DNA of 21,434 bases from Burkholderiales bacterium (GTDB taxonomy: Bacteria; Pseudomonadota; Gammaproteobacteria; Burkholderiales; Burkholderiaceae_C): contig JAABPT010000161.1 in NCBI GenBank assembly GCA_011391855.1, forward strand, positions 1 through 21,434. Direction: 5' to 3'. A program made the translations under genes and the position numbers. Shown piece by piece: positions 1-8,736 of the stretch. Numbering within the stretch: position 1 is the stretch's first letter; every line of letters begins with the position of its first letter. The notes beneath the pieces are model-generated. The model saw nothing but the letters and a program-made list of their open reading frames with translations. It did not search any database and was not told the DNA's origin.

Positions 1-359
1 GCGTGCTGCATCTCCGGCGCCGACTGCAGGTGGTCGTAGTCGAAGGTGAAGGGCTCGTAGTAGTCGTCGATCTGCGGCAGGTTCGGGTTGGCGAAGATGC
101 GCATCAGCAGCTTCCACTTGCCGCCCTGGCGCGGGCTGATCGAGCCGTCGGCATTGCGGATCCAGCCGCCGTTCCACTTGTCCTGGTTCTCCCACTCCTT
201 GGGGTAACCGATGCCGGGCTTGGTCTCGACGTTGTTGAACCAGGCGTATTCCACGCCGGGGCGGCTGGTCCAGACGTTCTTGCAGGTCACGCTGCAGGTA
301 TGGCAGCCGATGCATTTGTCCAGGTTCAGCACCATGCCGATCTGTGCGCGGACTTTCAT
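1..359 (-). CDS. narH: Respiratory nitrate reductase beta subunit NarH (N-terminal part, gene runs off window)
   Basis: NarH is the four-cluster iron-sulfur subunit that passes electrons from the NarI cytochrome b to the FS0 cluster and molybdenum site of NarG, on the cytoplasmic face of the inner membrane. The 119 visible residues begin MKVRAQIGMVLNLDKC and carry the first ferredoxin-type motif, C16-x2-C19-x2-C22-x3-C26 followed by KNVW, and then the conserved NarH stretch about a tryptophan-rich PKEWENQDKWNGGW segment. The start codon overlaps the narG stop as ATGA. It is preceded by a strong AAGGAG (367-372) seven bases upstream, lying inside narG, so translation is probably coupled. The rest of the gene, and any narJ and narI, lie outside the window. 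Confidence 0.97.
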   Translation of the reverse strand, partial: MKVRAQIGMVLNLDKCIGCHTCSVTCKNVWTSRPGVEYAWFNNVETKPGIGYPKEWENQDKWNGGWIRNADGSISPRQGGKWKLLMRIFANPNLPQIDDYYEPFTFDYDHLQSAPEMQH

Positions 360-3300
360 GCGCCTTCTCCTTGAGCTTGCACGATTGCGGCGCGTTCATC
401 GCCGCGCGGCGTATCGAGCCAGTCGACCTTGTCCATCTTGCGCACCACCACGAACTCGTCGCGGTTGGTGCCGATGGTTCCGTAGTAGTTGAAGCCGTAG
501 CTGAACTGCGCGTAGCCGCCGATCATGTGCGTGGGCTTGAGCACGATGCGCGTCACGCTGTTGTGGATGCCGCCGCGCACGCCGGTGATGGCCGATCCGG
601 GTGTGTTGATGATCTTTTCCTGCGCGTGGTACATCAGCAGCATGCCGGGGTTGACGCGCTGGCTGACCACCGCGCGCGCCGCGATGGCGCCGTTGATATT
701 GAAGACCTCGACCCAGTCGTTGTCCTCGACACCGGCGACCTTCGCGTCGTCCTCGCTCAGCCAGACCACGGGGCCGCCGCGGTTCAGCGTCAGCATCATC
801 AGGTTGTCGCTGTAGGTGCTGTGGATGCCCCACTTCTGGTGCGGCGTGATGAAGTTGAGCAGGATCTCCTTGTTGCCGTTCGGCTTGATGTTGTGGATGC
901 CCGAAGTGGTCTTCAGGTCCACCGGCGGCCGGTAGCTGCTCATGCCCTCGCCGAAGGCGATGACCCACGGGTGGTCCAGGTAGAACTGCTGCCGCCCGGT
1001 GAGGGTGCGCCAGGGGATCAGCTCGTGCACGTTGGTATAGCCGGCGTTGTAGCTGACGGTTTCGCTCTCGATGCCGCTCCAGGTGGGGCTGCTGATGATC
1101 TTGCGCGGCTGCGCCTGGATGTCGCGGAAGCGGATCTTCTCGTCCTCGCGGTACAGCGCCAGGTGGGTGTGGTCACGGCCGGTCTGCTTGCCCAGCGCCT
1201 TCCAGGCCTTCACCGCGACGTGGCCGTTGGTCTCGGGTGCGAGCTGCAGGATCACTTCGCAGGCGTCGATATCGGTCACGATCTTCGGCATGCCTTGAGT
1301 CACGCCCTCGGTCAGCGTCTTGCCGTTCAGCTGGCCGAGCTGTTCGACCTCGGTGCCGGTCTTCCAGCCGATGCCCTTGCCGCCGTTGCCCAGCTTGTCC
1401 ATCAAGGGGCCCAGCGCCGTGAAGCGCTTGTAGACGTTCGGGTAGTCGCGCTCGACCACCGCGATCTGCGGCGCTGTCTTGCCCGGGATCAGCTCGCACT
1501 GGCCCTTCTTCCATTCCTTGACGTCGAAGGGCTGCGCCAGTTCGGCCGGGCTGTCGTGCATCAGCGGCGTCAGCACGACTTCCTTTTCGACGCCCAGGTG
1601 GCCGACGCAGACTTCGCTGAAGGCCTTGGCAAAGCCCTTGTAGATCTCCCAGTCGCTCTTGCTCTGCCACACCGGGTCCACCGCAGCCGACAGCGGGTGG
1701 ATGAAGGGGTGCATGTCGCTGGTGTTGAGGTCGTTCTTCTCGTACCAGCTGGCGGTGGGCAGCACGATGTCGCTGTAGAGACACGTGGTGCTCATGCGGA
1801 AGTCCAGCGTCACCACCAGGTCCAGCTTGCCTTCGGGTGCCTGGTCGTGCCACACCACCTCGCTGGGCTTGGCGTCGTCACGGCCGAGGTCCTTGCCTTG
1901 CACGCCGCTTTCGGTGCCCAGCAGGTGCTTGCAGAAATACTCGTGGCCCTTGCCGCTGCTGCCCAGCAGATTGCTGCGCCAGACGAAGAGGTTGCGCGGC
2001 CAGTTCTGCGGCGCGTCGGGGTCCTCGCAACTCATCTGGAGCGTGCCGTCCTTCAGAGCACGCACGACATAGTCCTTGGCGTCCAGCCCCGCGGCGGTGG
2101 CGTCCTTCACCACCTGCATCGGGTTGGTCTTGAGCTGCGGAGCGCTGGGCAGCCAGCCCATGCGCTCGGCGCGCACGTTGTAGTCGATCATGCTGCCGGC
2201 GTAGAGCTTCTTGTCGGCGTCGCTCAGGGTCGGCGAGACGATCTCCTCCATGCCCAGTTTTTCGTAGCGCCACTGGTCGGTGTGGGCATAGAAGAAGCTG
2301 GTGCTGTTCATCTGCCGCGGCGGGCGGATCCAGTCCAGCGCGAACGCCAGCGCCGTCCAGCCGGTCTGCGGGCGCAGCTTTTCCTGGCCCACGTAATGCG
2401 CCCAGCCGCCGCCGCTCTGGCCGATGCAGCCGCACATCATCAAGAGGTTGATCACGCCACGGTAGTTCATGTCGGCGTGGTACCAGTGGTTCATGGCCGC
2501 GCCGATGATGACCATCGACTTGCCGTGCGTCTTGTCGGCGTTGTCGGCGAACTGGCGCGCCACGGTGATGATCTGGTCGCGCGGCGTGCCGGTGATGCTC
2601 TCGGCCCAGGCCGGCGTGTACGCCGCGTTGTCGTCGTAGCTCTTGGCACCGCTGCCCAGGCCGCGGTCGATGCCGTATTGCGCGGCCTGCAGGTCGAACA
2701 CGGTCGCGACCAGCGCGTGGCGCTCCTCGCCTTCCTTGCCCAGGCGAAGGCGCACGGCCGGCACCTTGACGCGATTCACGTCGCCCTGTTGTGCGTTGGA
2801 CTTGAAGTGCGGCGTGGCGATGCCGCCGAAATAGGGCAGGCCGACGTCGACCACCTCGTGTTCCTGCGGGCTTGTACCGTCACCGTCTTCCAGCACCGAC
2901 AGCTTGAGTTTGACCTCGGCGCCGGTTTGGGCTTCCTTGGCTTCCAGGTTCCACTTGCCCAGGTCGGGGCGTTCCTCGGCACCCCAGCGGAAGCCGATCG
3001 AGCCGTTGGGCAGCACGGCGCGGCCCGCGGTGTCGAAGGCCACGGTCTTCCACTCGGGGTTGTTGTCCTGGCCGAACTTGTCGTTGAAGTCGCTGGCCCG
3101 CACGTAGCGGTCGGGCACGTGGGTCACGCTGCCGTCGGCCAGCGTGTGCTCCTTGAGCATCACCAGCAGCGGCAGGTCGGTATAGCGGCGCGCATAGTCG
3201 TCGAAATAAGTGCTGCGCTGCTTGAAGTAGAACTCGTTCAGGGCCACGTGGCCCATGGCCATGGCCAGCGCGGCGTCGGTGCCCTGCTTGGGGTGCAGCC

Positions 3301-4183
3301 ACAGGTCGGCCAGCTTGGCCACCTCGGAATAGTCCGGCGTCACCGCCACCGTCTTGGCGCCCTTGTAGCGCACCTCGGTGAAGAAGTGCGCGTCGGGGGT
3401 GCGCGTCTGCGGCACGTTGCTGCCCCAGGCGATGATGTAGGTGCTGTTGTACCAGTCGGCGCTCTCGGGCACGTCGGTCTGCTCGCCCCAGACCTGCGGG
3501 CTGGCGGGCGGCAGGTCGCAGTACCAGTCGTAGAAGCTCATGCACACACCGCCGATGAGGCCGAGATAGCGGCTGCCGGCGGCATAGCTGACCATGCTCA
3601 TGGCCGGGATGGGCGAAAAGCCGACAACACGGTCGGCGCCATGGGTCTTGATGGTGTAGACGTTGGCCGCGGCGATGAGCTGGTTCACCTCGTCCCAGGT
3701 GCTGCGCACGAAGCCGCCCATGCCGCGCACCTGCTGGTAGTCGCGCCGGGCAGCCTGGTCCTCGACGATCAGGCCCCAGGCGTCCACCGGCGTCTTGCTC
3801 ACCTTCATCGCCGCACGCCAGCGTTCCAGCAGGCGGCCGCGCACCATGGGGTATTTCACGCGGTTGGCGCTGTACAGGTACCAGGAATAGGAGGCCCCGC
3901 GGGCGCAGCCGCGCGGCTCGTGGTTGGGCATGTCCCAGCGTGTGCGCGGGTAGTCGGTCTGCTGCGTCTCCCAGGTGACGATGCCGCCCTTGACGTAGAT
4001 CTTCCAGCTGCAACTGCCCGTGCAATTGACGCCGTGCGTGCTGCGCACGATCTTGTCGTGCGCCCAGCGGTTGCGGTAGGCGTCTTCCCAGGTGCGGTCT
4101 TCACCGGTGGCCACGCCGTGGTTGCCGGAGAAGCTTTCCTTGGGCAGGCTGAAGTGGGTGAGGCGGTCGAGAAAGTGGCTCAT
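356..4183 (-). CDS. narG: Respiratory nitrate reductase alpha subunit NarG (molybdopterin catalytic subunit)
   Basis: NarG reduces nitrate to nitrite at a molybdenum bis-MGD centre and is the catalytic subunit of the membrane-bound NarGHI complex facing the cytoplasm. The 1275-residue product is close to the usual length of about 1240-1260. The N terminus (MSHFLDRLTHFSLPKES) is the typical NarG leader without a cleavable signal. The FS0 cluster ligands are visible as H50, C54, C58 (HGVNCTGSCSW) and C93 (RGCARG). The molybdenum-ligand aspartate is D223, in FYDWYCDLPPASPQVWGEQT. The conserved segment DWYNSTYIIAWGSNVPQTR follows. Nothing looks truncated or frameshifted. The start has only a weak GAAAG upstream, 51 bp after the stop of the preceding narK. 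It is cotranscribed with narH, with which it overlaps by 4 bp. Confidence 0.98.
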   Translation of the reverse strand: MSHFLDRLTHFSLPKESFSGNHGVATGEDRTWEDAYRNRWAHDKIVRSTHGVNCTGSCSWKIYVKGGIVTWETQQTDYPRTRWDMPNHEPRGCARGASYSWYLYSANRVKYPMVRGRLLERWRAAMKVSKTPVDAWGLIVEDQAARRDYQQVRGMGGFVRSTWDEVNQLIAAANVYTIKTHGADRVVGFSPIPAMSMVSYAAGSRYLGLIGGVCMSFYDWYCDLPPASPQVWGEQTDVPESADWYNSTYIIAWGSNVPQTRTPDAHFFTEVRYKGAKTVAVTPDYSEVAKLADLWLHPKQGTDAALAMAMGHVALNEFYFKQRSTYFDDYARRYTDLPLLVMLKEHTLADGSVTHVPDRYVRASDFNDKFGQDNNPEWKTVAFDTAGRAVLPNGSIGFRWGAEERPDLGKWNLEAKEAQTGAEVKLKLSVLEDGDGTSPQEHEVVDVGLPYFGGIATPHFKSNAQQGDVNRVKVPAVRLRLGKEGEERHALVATVFDLQAAQYGIDRGLGSGAKSYDDNAAYTPAWAESITGTPRDQIITVARQFADNADKTHGKSMVIIGAAMNHWYHADMNYRGVINLLMMCGCIGQSGGGWAHYVGQEKLRPQTGWTALAFALDWIRPPRQMNSTSFFYAHTDQWRYEKLGMEEIVSPTLSDADKKLYAGSMIDYNVRAERMGWLPSAPQLKTNPMQVVKDATAAGLDAKDYVVRALKDGTLQMSCEDPDAPQNWPRNLFVWRSNLLGSSGKGHEYFCKHLLGTESGVQGKDLGRDDAKPSEVVWHDQAPEGKLDLVVTLDFRMSTTCLYSDIVLPTASWYEKNDLNTSDMHPFIHPLSAAVDPVWQSKSDWEIYKGFAKAFSEVCVGHLGVEKEVVLTPLMHDSPAELAQPFDVKEWKKGQCELIPGKTAPQIAVVERDYPNVYKRFTALGPLMDKLGNGGKGIGWKTGTEVEQLGQLNGKTLTEGVTQGMPKIVTDIDACEVILQLAPETNGHVAVKAWKALGKQTGRDHTHLALYREDEKIRFRDIQAQPRKIISSPTWSGIESETVSYNAGYTNVHELIPWRTLTGRQQFYLDHPWVIAFGEGMSSYRPPVDLKTTSGIHNIKPNGNKEILLNFITPHQKWGIHSTYSDNLMMLTLNRGGPVVWLSEDDAKVAGVEDNDWVEVFNINGAIAARAVVSQRVNPGMLLMYHAQEKIINTPGSAITGVRGGIHNSVTRIVLKPTHMIGGYAQFSYGFNYYGTIGTNRDEFVVVRKMDKVDWLDTPRGDERAAIVQAQGEGA

Positions 4184-4234
4184 GGCGGGCTTTCGGTGCG
4201 GTTGCGGTATGGCGGTGAAACGGAGGTATGGCGT

Positions 4235-5623
4235 TCAACAAGGCATCGGTGCGTTGCGGCGGCTGTAATGCCACCAGGTCACGGCGATGCAGGTGGCGTA
4301 GAAAACGACGAAGGCATACAAGGCAGCGTCGGGGCTGCCGGTCAGGGCGATGGCAGTGCCGTAGCTCTTGGGGATGAAGAAGCCGCCGTAGGCGCCGATG
4401 GCCGAGCTGAAACCCAGCACGGCCGCGGCCTCCTTGTTGGCGTCCTTCACTGCCTGCTCTTCCGCGGCGAGACCGCGGCCCTGCGCGGCGCGCTGGCGCT
4501 CGGTGTGGAAGATCACCGGGATCATGCGGAAGGTGCTGCCGTTGCCGATGCCGGCAAAGGCGAACAAGGCCATGAAGCTGGCCACGAAGCCGTTGAAGTG
4601 GCCGCCTTGGCCGTCTTGCGGCAGGCACTGCAGCACCGCCAGCACGCCCAGGCCCATGGCGAGAAAAGTCCAGAAGGTGACGCGCGCGCCACCCAGCTTG
4701 TCGCTGAGCCAGCCGCCCGCGGGCCGCGTCAGCGCACCGACCAACGGGCCCAGCCAGGCGAACTGCAGCGCGTCGGTGCCCGGGAACTGGCTCTGCACCA
4801 GCAGCGGAAAACCAGCCGAGAAGCCGATGAAGCTGCCGAAGGTGCCCAGGTACAGCCAACACATCAACCAATTGTGCTTGCGCTTGAAGATCACGGCCTG
4901 TTCCGCGAAGCCCGCCCTGGCGTCGGCCAGGTCGTTCATGCCGAACCAGGCCGCCAGCGCGCTGGCGGCGATGAACGGCACCCACACGAAGCCGGCGTTC
5001 TGCAGCCACATCGGGGCGCTGGCGTCGCCCTGGGCGACGACCGACGGTGCGCCACCCAGCGTGCCGAAGATCCCGGCGGTGATGACCAGCGGCACCATGA
5101 ATTGCACCAGACTCACGCCCAGGTGGCCGAGTCCGGCGTTCATGCCCAGCGCATAGCCCAGCTTCGACTTCGGGTAGAAGAAGCTGATGTGCGCCATGGA
5201 GCTGGCGAAATTGCCACCGCCCAGGCCGCACAGCAGCGCCAGCGCGACCATCACCTCGTACGGCGTGCTGGGGTCCTGCACCGCGAAGCCGATGCCCAGC
5301 GCCGGCAGCAGCAGGCTGGCGGTGGCCAGTGCGGTGAAGCGCCGGCCGCCGACCACCGGCACCGCGAAGGCATAGAAAATGCGCAGCGTGGCGCCGCAAA
5401 GCGCCGGCAGCGCCGCCAGCCAGAACAGCTGGTTGGTCGAGAAGCGAAAGCCCGCTGCCGGCAGGTGCACCACCACCACCGACCACAGCATCCACACCGC
5501 GAAGGCCAGCGTCAGTGCGGGAATCGACAGCCACAGGTTGCGCGTGGCCACGCCGCGGCCGCTGCGCTCCCAGAACCCCTTGTCCTCGGGGTTCCAGTGG
5601 TCGATGACGTGCATGGCGGCCAT
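4235..5623 (-). CDS. narK2: NarK-type nitrate/nitrite transporter (E. coli NarK/NarU-like, MFS)
   Basis: This is a major facilitator protein of 462 residues that most resembles E. coli NarK, a nitrate/nitrite exchanger of the inner membrane. It begins with the NarK N-terminal signature (HWNPEDKGFWERSG, then ATRNLWLSIPAL). It carries the nitrate signature in helix 5 (CGLGGGNFASSMAHISFFYP) and a second one near helix 11 (GIGNGSTFRMIPVIF, FSSAIGAYGGFFIPK). The two substrate-binding arginines known from E. coli NarK (R89 and R305) correspond to R81 (GATLRIFYAF) and R300 (GALTRPAGGW). About 12 membrane segments are expected. Two ATG starts are possible, at 5623 (MAAMHV) and 5614 (MHVIDHW). Neither has a clear Shine-Dalgarno sequence, so the choice is uncertain. 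It lies immediately upstream of narG. Confidence 0.93.
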   Translation of the reverse strand: MAAMHVIDHWNPEDKGFWERSGRGVATRNLWLSIPALTLAFAVWMLWSVVVVHLPAAGFRFSTNQLFWLAALPALCGATLRIFYAFAVPVVGGRRFTALATASLLLPALGIGFAVQDPSTPYEVMVALALLCGLGGGNFASSMAHISFFYPKSKLGYALGMNAGLGHLGVSLVQFMVPLVITAGIFGTLGGAPSVVAQGDASAPMWLQNAGFVWVPFIAASALAAWFGMNDLADARAGFAEQAVIFKRKHNWLMCWLYLGTFGSFIGFSAGFPLLVQSQFPGTDALQFAWLGPLVGALTRPAGGWLSDKLGGARVTFWTFLAMGLGVLAVLQCLPQDGQGGHFNGFVASFMALFAFAGIGNGSTFRMIPVIFHTERQRAAQGRGLAAEEQAVKDANKEAAAVLGFSSAIGAYGGFFIPKSYGTAIALTGSPDAALYAFVVFYATCIAVTWWHYSRRNAPMPC

Positions 5624-5673
5624 GGGGGTGGAGAAGGTGGCCGCGTGGCGCAAGAAGTCTTGTCCGGCGTGGT

Positions 5674-7326
5674 TCAGGGGTTCTTCACGTACGCATTGCC
5701 GCGCAGGTAGAACCACCAGTTCAGTACCAGGCACACGGCATAGAAGATCGCGAAGCCGTACATCGCGTACTGAGGCGTGCCGGCCTTGATCTGCTGGCCG
5801 ATGACCACTGGCGCAATGAAAGCGCCGTACGCGGCCACCGCCGATGTCCAGCCCAGCACCGGGCCGGCCTGGGTGCGGTCGAAGATGACGCCGATGGTGC
5901 GGAAGGTGCTGCCGTTGCCGACGCCGCTGGCCAGGAACAGCAGCATGAACAAGCCCAGGAACATCGGGAAATATTGCTCGGGCGTGGCCGAGCCGTAGGC
6001 CTGCATCATCACGTAGCCCACCGCCACCGAAGCCCCCGCCATCACCACCGAGATGACCTGCGTGACGATGGAGCCGCCGACCTTGTCGGAGATCCAGCCG
6101 CCCACCGGGCGGATCGCCGCGCCGATGAAGGGCCCCATCCAGGCATAGGTCAGGGCCGACGGCGCGTTGGGATTCTTCAGCGTGTGCTGCATCACGCCGC
6201 TGGCGTCGGGCACGTGCTGGAAGCCGAAGATCACCGTGATGGCCAGCGGCAGCGCCATCGAGAAGCCGATGAAGGAGCCGAAGGTGACGATGTACAGCGC
6301 CGTCAGCGACCAGGTGTGCTTGTTGCTGAAGATGGCGAACTGCTTCTTCACGCCTTCCTTCATCTCGCCGAAGGCGGCCAGTTTCATGACCAGCAGCGCG
6401 AGCGCGATGTCCAGCGGAATGGCCACCCACATGCTCAACACGCCCAGCCCGGTGGGCGCTGGCAGGTACAGCCAGAGCATGAAGATCGCAGGCACGAAGG
6501 CCAGCGTGTACAGGTAGGTGATCTTGGCGAAGGCGACGACGGGCGAGCCGGTATTCGGCGACACCGTCTTCAGGTTGTTCATGCCCCACCAGCACAGCAC
6601 CGACAGCGGCACCAGCGACAGCACCCACGCGAAGCCGGCGTTCTGAATCCAGGTCGGCGTGCCGGCGGCGATCTTGCCGAAGATCCAGCCGCTGTCCTTC
6701 ACCAGCGTCATCGGCTCGCCGCCGAAGGCGCCGAAGAGGCCCACCGTCATCACCAGCGGGATCACGATCTGCATCGTCGTGACGCCGAAATTGCCCAGGC
6801 CCGCGTTCAGCCCCAGCGCCGTGCCTTGCAGCCGCTTCGGGAAGAAGGTGCTGATGTTGGACATGGAGCTGGCGAAGTTGCCGCCGCCCACGCCCGACCA
6901 CAACGCCATCAGTTGAAAGGCCCACAGCGGCCAGTCCTTGTGCTGCAACGCGATACCGGTGCCGATGGCGGGCGCCAGCAGCATGGCGGTGGTCAGGAAG
7001 ATGGTGTTGCGGCCGCCCGCCAGGCGAATGAGGAAAGACGCCGGAATGCGCATCGTCGCGCCCGAGATGCCGGCGATGGCCGTCAAGGTGAAGAGCTCTG
7101 CCTGGGTGAAGGGGAAGCCCAGGTTGAGCATCTGCACGGTGATGATCCCCCACATGCCCCAGACCGCGAAGCCGCACAGCAGCGCGGGCACCGAAATCCA
7201 CAGGTTGCGGTAGGCGATCTTCTTGCCGGTGCTGTTCCAGAAGGCCTCGTCCTCCGGGCGCCAGTCGGTGATGTCGGGGCCGCTGGGCGCGCCTGGGGCC
7301 GTTTTGGTGACGGTGCTGGTGTTCAT
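5674..7326 (-). CDS. narK: NarK-family nitrate/nitrite transporter with central two-helix insertion (MFS)
   Basis: This 550-residue NarK-family carrier has the N-terminal motif WRPEDEAFWNSTG plus RNLWISVPALL. It also has the nitrate signatures GVGGGNFASSMSNISTFFP and GVGNGSTFRTIGVIF. The substrate arginines are kept: R93 (GATMRIPASF) and R406 (GAAIRPVGGW). It is about 90 residues longer than its downstream paralogue. Most of the excess is an insertion between helices 6 and 7, after the conserved GMNNLK and before the conserved HTWSLTALY. The insertion contains two strongly hydrophobic stretches at about residues 269-289 and 299-318, which suggests 14 rather than 12 membrane helices. The start at 7326 is set by AAGGAG (7333-7338) six bases upstream; a longer frame reading from 7368 would have no such site. 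It sits second in the narK1-narK-narK2-narGH operon. Confidence 0.93.
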   Translation of the reverse strand: MNTSTVTKTAPGAPSGPDITDWRPEDEAFWNSTGKKIAYRNLWISVPALLCGFAVWGMWGIITVQMLNLGFPFTQAELFTLTAIAGISGATMRIPASFLIRLAGGRNTIFLTTAMLLAPAIGTGIALQHKDWPLWAFQLMALWSGVGGGNFASSMSNISTFFPKRLQGTALGLNAGLGNFGVTTMQIVIPLVMTVGLFGAFGGEPMTLVKDSGWIFGKIAAGTPTWIQNAGFAWVLSLVPLSVLCWWGMNNLKTVSPNTGSPVVAFAKITYLYTLAFVPAIFMLWLYLPAPTGLGVLSMWVAIPLDIALALLVMKLAAFGEMKEGVKKQFAIFSNKHTWSLTALYIVTFGSFIGFSMALPLAITVIFGFQHVPDASGVMQHTLKNPNAPSALTYAWMGPFIGAAIRPVGGWISDKVGGSIVTQVISVVMAGASVAVGYVMMQAYGSATPEQYFPMFLGLFMLLFLASGVGNGSTFRTIGVIFDRTQAGPVLGWTSAVAAYGAFIAPVVIGQQIKAGTPQYAMYGFAIFYAVCLVLNWWFYLRGNAYVKNP

Positions 7327-7332
7327 CTTCTT

Positions 7333-7338
7333 CTCCTT
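7333..7338 (-). promoter_or_regulatory. Ribosome binding site of the middle narK gene
   Basis: On the minus strand AAGGAG is followed by six bases (AAGAAG) and then ATG at 7326. This fixes the translation start of the 550-residue NarK-family protein, in preference to an upstream in-frame ATG at 7368 that overlaps the stop region of the preceding gene. Confidence 0.85.
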
Positions 7339-7368
7339 GTGTCGTCGGCAGACCGGTCTTGAGGCCAA

Positions 7369-8652
7369 TCAGCGAGCGACGGCGCTCGACAGCGGCGAGG
7401 CCGGCGCGTTGTTGCCCATCATTTCGGTCTTGCGCACCTCGGTCCAGTACATCCAGATCAGCGAAACCCAGACCACGCCGTACATCAGCATGAAGGCGCT
7501 GGAACGGATGCCGGTGAGGTCCATCAGCGCGCCGAACATGATCGGCAGCACGAAGCCACCCAGGCCACCGGCCAGGCCGACGATGCCGCTGACGGTGCCG
7601 ATGTTGTGCGGGTAGTCGTTGCCGATGTACTTGAAGACGCTGGCCTTGCCGAAGGCCCAGGCGATGCCCAGAATGAACATCAGCGCAGTGAAGGTGTAGA
7701 CGTTCAGGCCGATGTGGAAGGTCTTGGGGCCGTTGACCGTGAACACGGTCATGTCGGTTGGCGGGTAGCTCAGCAGGAACAGGCAGATCCAGCTCACCCA
7801 CAACACCCACCAGGTGACGTGGTGCGCGCCGAACTTGTCGGACAGCATGCCGCCGAAGGCGCGCAGCACACCACCGGGCAGCGAGAAACACGCCGCCAGC
7901 AGCGCGGCGGTCTGGATAGACAGGCCGAACTCGCCCACGTAGTACTGCACCATCCACAGCGCCAGCGCCACGTAGCCGCCGAAGACGATGCTGTAGTACT
8001 GGCAGTACTTCAGCACCTTGGGGTCCTTCAGCATCCTGAGTTGGTCGCTGAACTTGGTGTTGGAAGGCACCAGGTGCGTGGGGTCGCTGTGGCTGAACAT
8101 CCAGAACAGGATCACGGTGCCCAGCATCACTGCGGCGTAGACCTGCGGCACCAGCGCCCAGCCGCCCACCAACAACAGGGCCGGCGCGGCGAACTTGTTG
8201 ACGGCCGAGCCGGAGTTGCCGGCGCCATACACCCCCATGGCCATGCCTTGGCGGTTGCGCGGAAACCAGCGCGCCACGTACGGTGTGCCGACCGAGAACG
8301 AACCGCCAGCCAGCCCGACGAACAGGCCGATGACCAGGAAGTGCCAGTACGCCGTGGCGTAGGACATCAGGAAGATGGCGGGCACGGTGATGGCCATCAG
8401 CACCGTCATGACGATGCGGCCACCGTACTTGTCGGTCCAGATGCCCAGCGGCACGCGGATCAGCGAACCGGTGAGCACGGGCGTGGCCGTGAGCAGGCCA
8501 AATTCGGTGGCATTCAGGCCCAGCGTCTTCTTGATCGGGATGCCGATCACGCCGAACATCATCCAGACCATGAAACACACCGTGAAGGCCAGCGTGCTGA
8601 CGATCAGCACCGACCAGGCTTGGCGGGGGTTCTTGATGCTCTGCGGGGACAT
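7369..8652 (-). CDS. narK1: NarK1-type nitrate transporter (MFS, probable nitrate/proton symporter type)
   Basis: This 427-residue MFS protein is of the NarK1 subgroup, which in studied bacteria carries nitrate with protons rather than by nitrite exchange. That mode is a family-level inference here. The N terminus SVLIVSTLAFTVCFMVWMMF leads into GIPIKKTLGLNATEFGLLTA, TGSLIRVPLGIWTDKYGG and LFVGLAGGSFSVGTPYVARW, all typical of NarK1. R66 (GSLIRVPLG) and R264 (GGVLRAFGG) align with the paired substrate arginines of NarK. The start MSPQSIKNPRQAW at 8652 has AAGGAG (8661-8666) eight bases upstream, which rules out the longer open frame extending toward 9081. It is the first gene of the nar operon, so the operon promoter should lie in 8653-8932. 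The next gene starts 42 bp after its stop. Confidence 0.94.
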   Translation of the reverse strand: MSPQSIKNPRQAWSVLIVSTLAFTVCFMVWMMFGVIGIPIKKTLGLNATEFGLLTATPVLTGSLIRVPLGIWTDKYGGRIVMTVLMAITVPAIFLMSYATAYWHFLVIGLFVGLAGGSFSVGTPYVARWFPRNRQGMAMGVYGAGNSGSAVNKFAAPALLLVGGWALVPQVYAAVMLGTVILFWMFSHSDPTHLVPSNTKFSDQLRMLKDPKVLKYCQYYSIVFGGYVALALWMVQYYVGEFGLSIQTAALLAACFSLPGGVLRAFGGMLSDKFGAHHVTWWVLWVSWICLFLLSYPPTDMTVFTVNGPKTFHIGLNVYTFTALMFILGIAWAFGKASVFKYIGNDYPHNIGTVSGIVGLAGGLGGFVLPIMFGALMDLTGIRSSAFMLMYGVVWVSLIWMYWTEVRKTEMMGNNAPASPLSSAVAR

Positions 8653-8660
8653 GCCGATGG

Positions 8661-8666
8661 CTCCTT
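8661..8666 (-). promoter_or_regulatory. Ribosome binding site of narK1
   Basis: On the minus strand AAGGAG lies eight bases before ATG at 8652. It defines the start of the first gene of the nar operon, and therefore the limit of the upstream control region. Confidence 0.85.
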
Positions 8667-8736
8667 GGGGATGGCATGACTGTGGCCCGCGGCGACAGCG
8701 CCGGCTATCCGCCTGCCGGGCAGGTGCAGGCCGGCA

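Noticed and set aside
344..5710. A very long plus-strand open frame opposite narG and the narK gene
   Set aside because: In GC-rich DNA the strand opposite a real gene often stays open. The translation is low-complexity, rich in Ala, Val, His, Arg and Gln with no recognisable domain, while the minus strand encodes clear NarG and NarK proteins.
4235..8677. An apparent 1480-residue minus-strand protein spanning all three transporter genes, hinting at a giant NarK fusion
   Set aside because: Only the last about 460 residues are NarK-like. The rest is the out-of-frame shadow of the two upstream transporter genes, each of which has its own start, ribosome binding site and stop.
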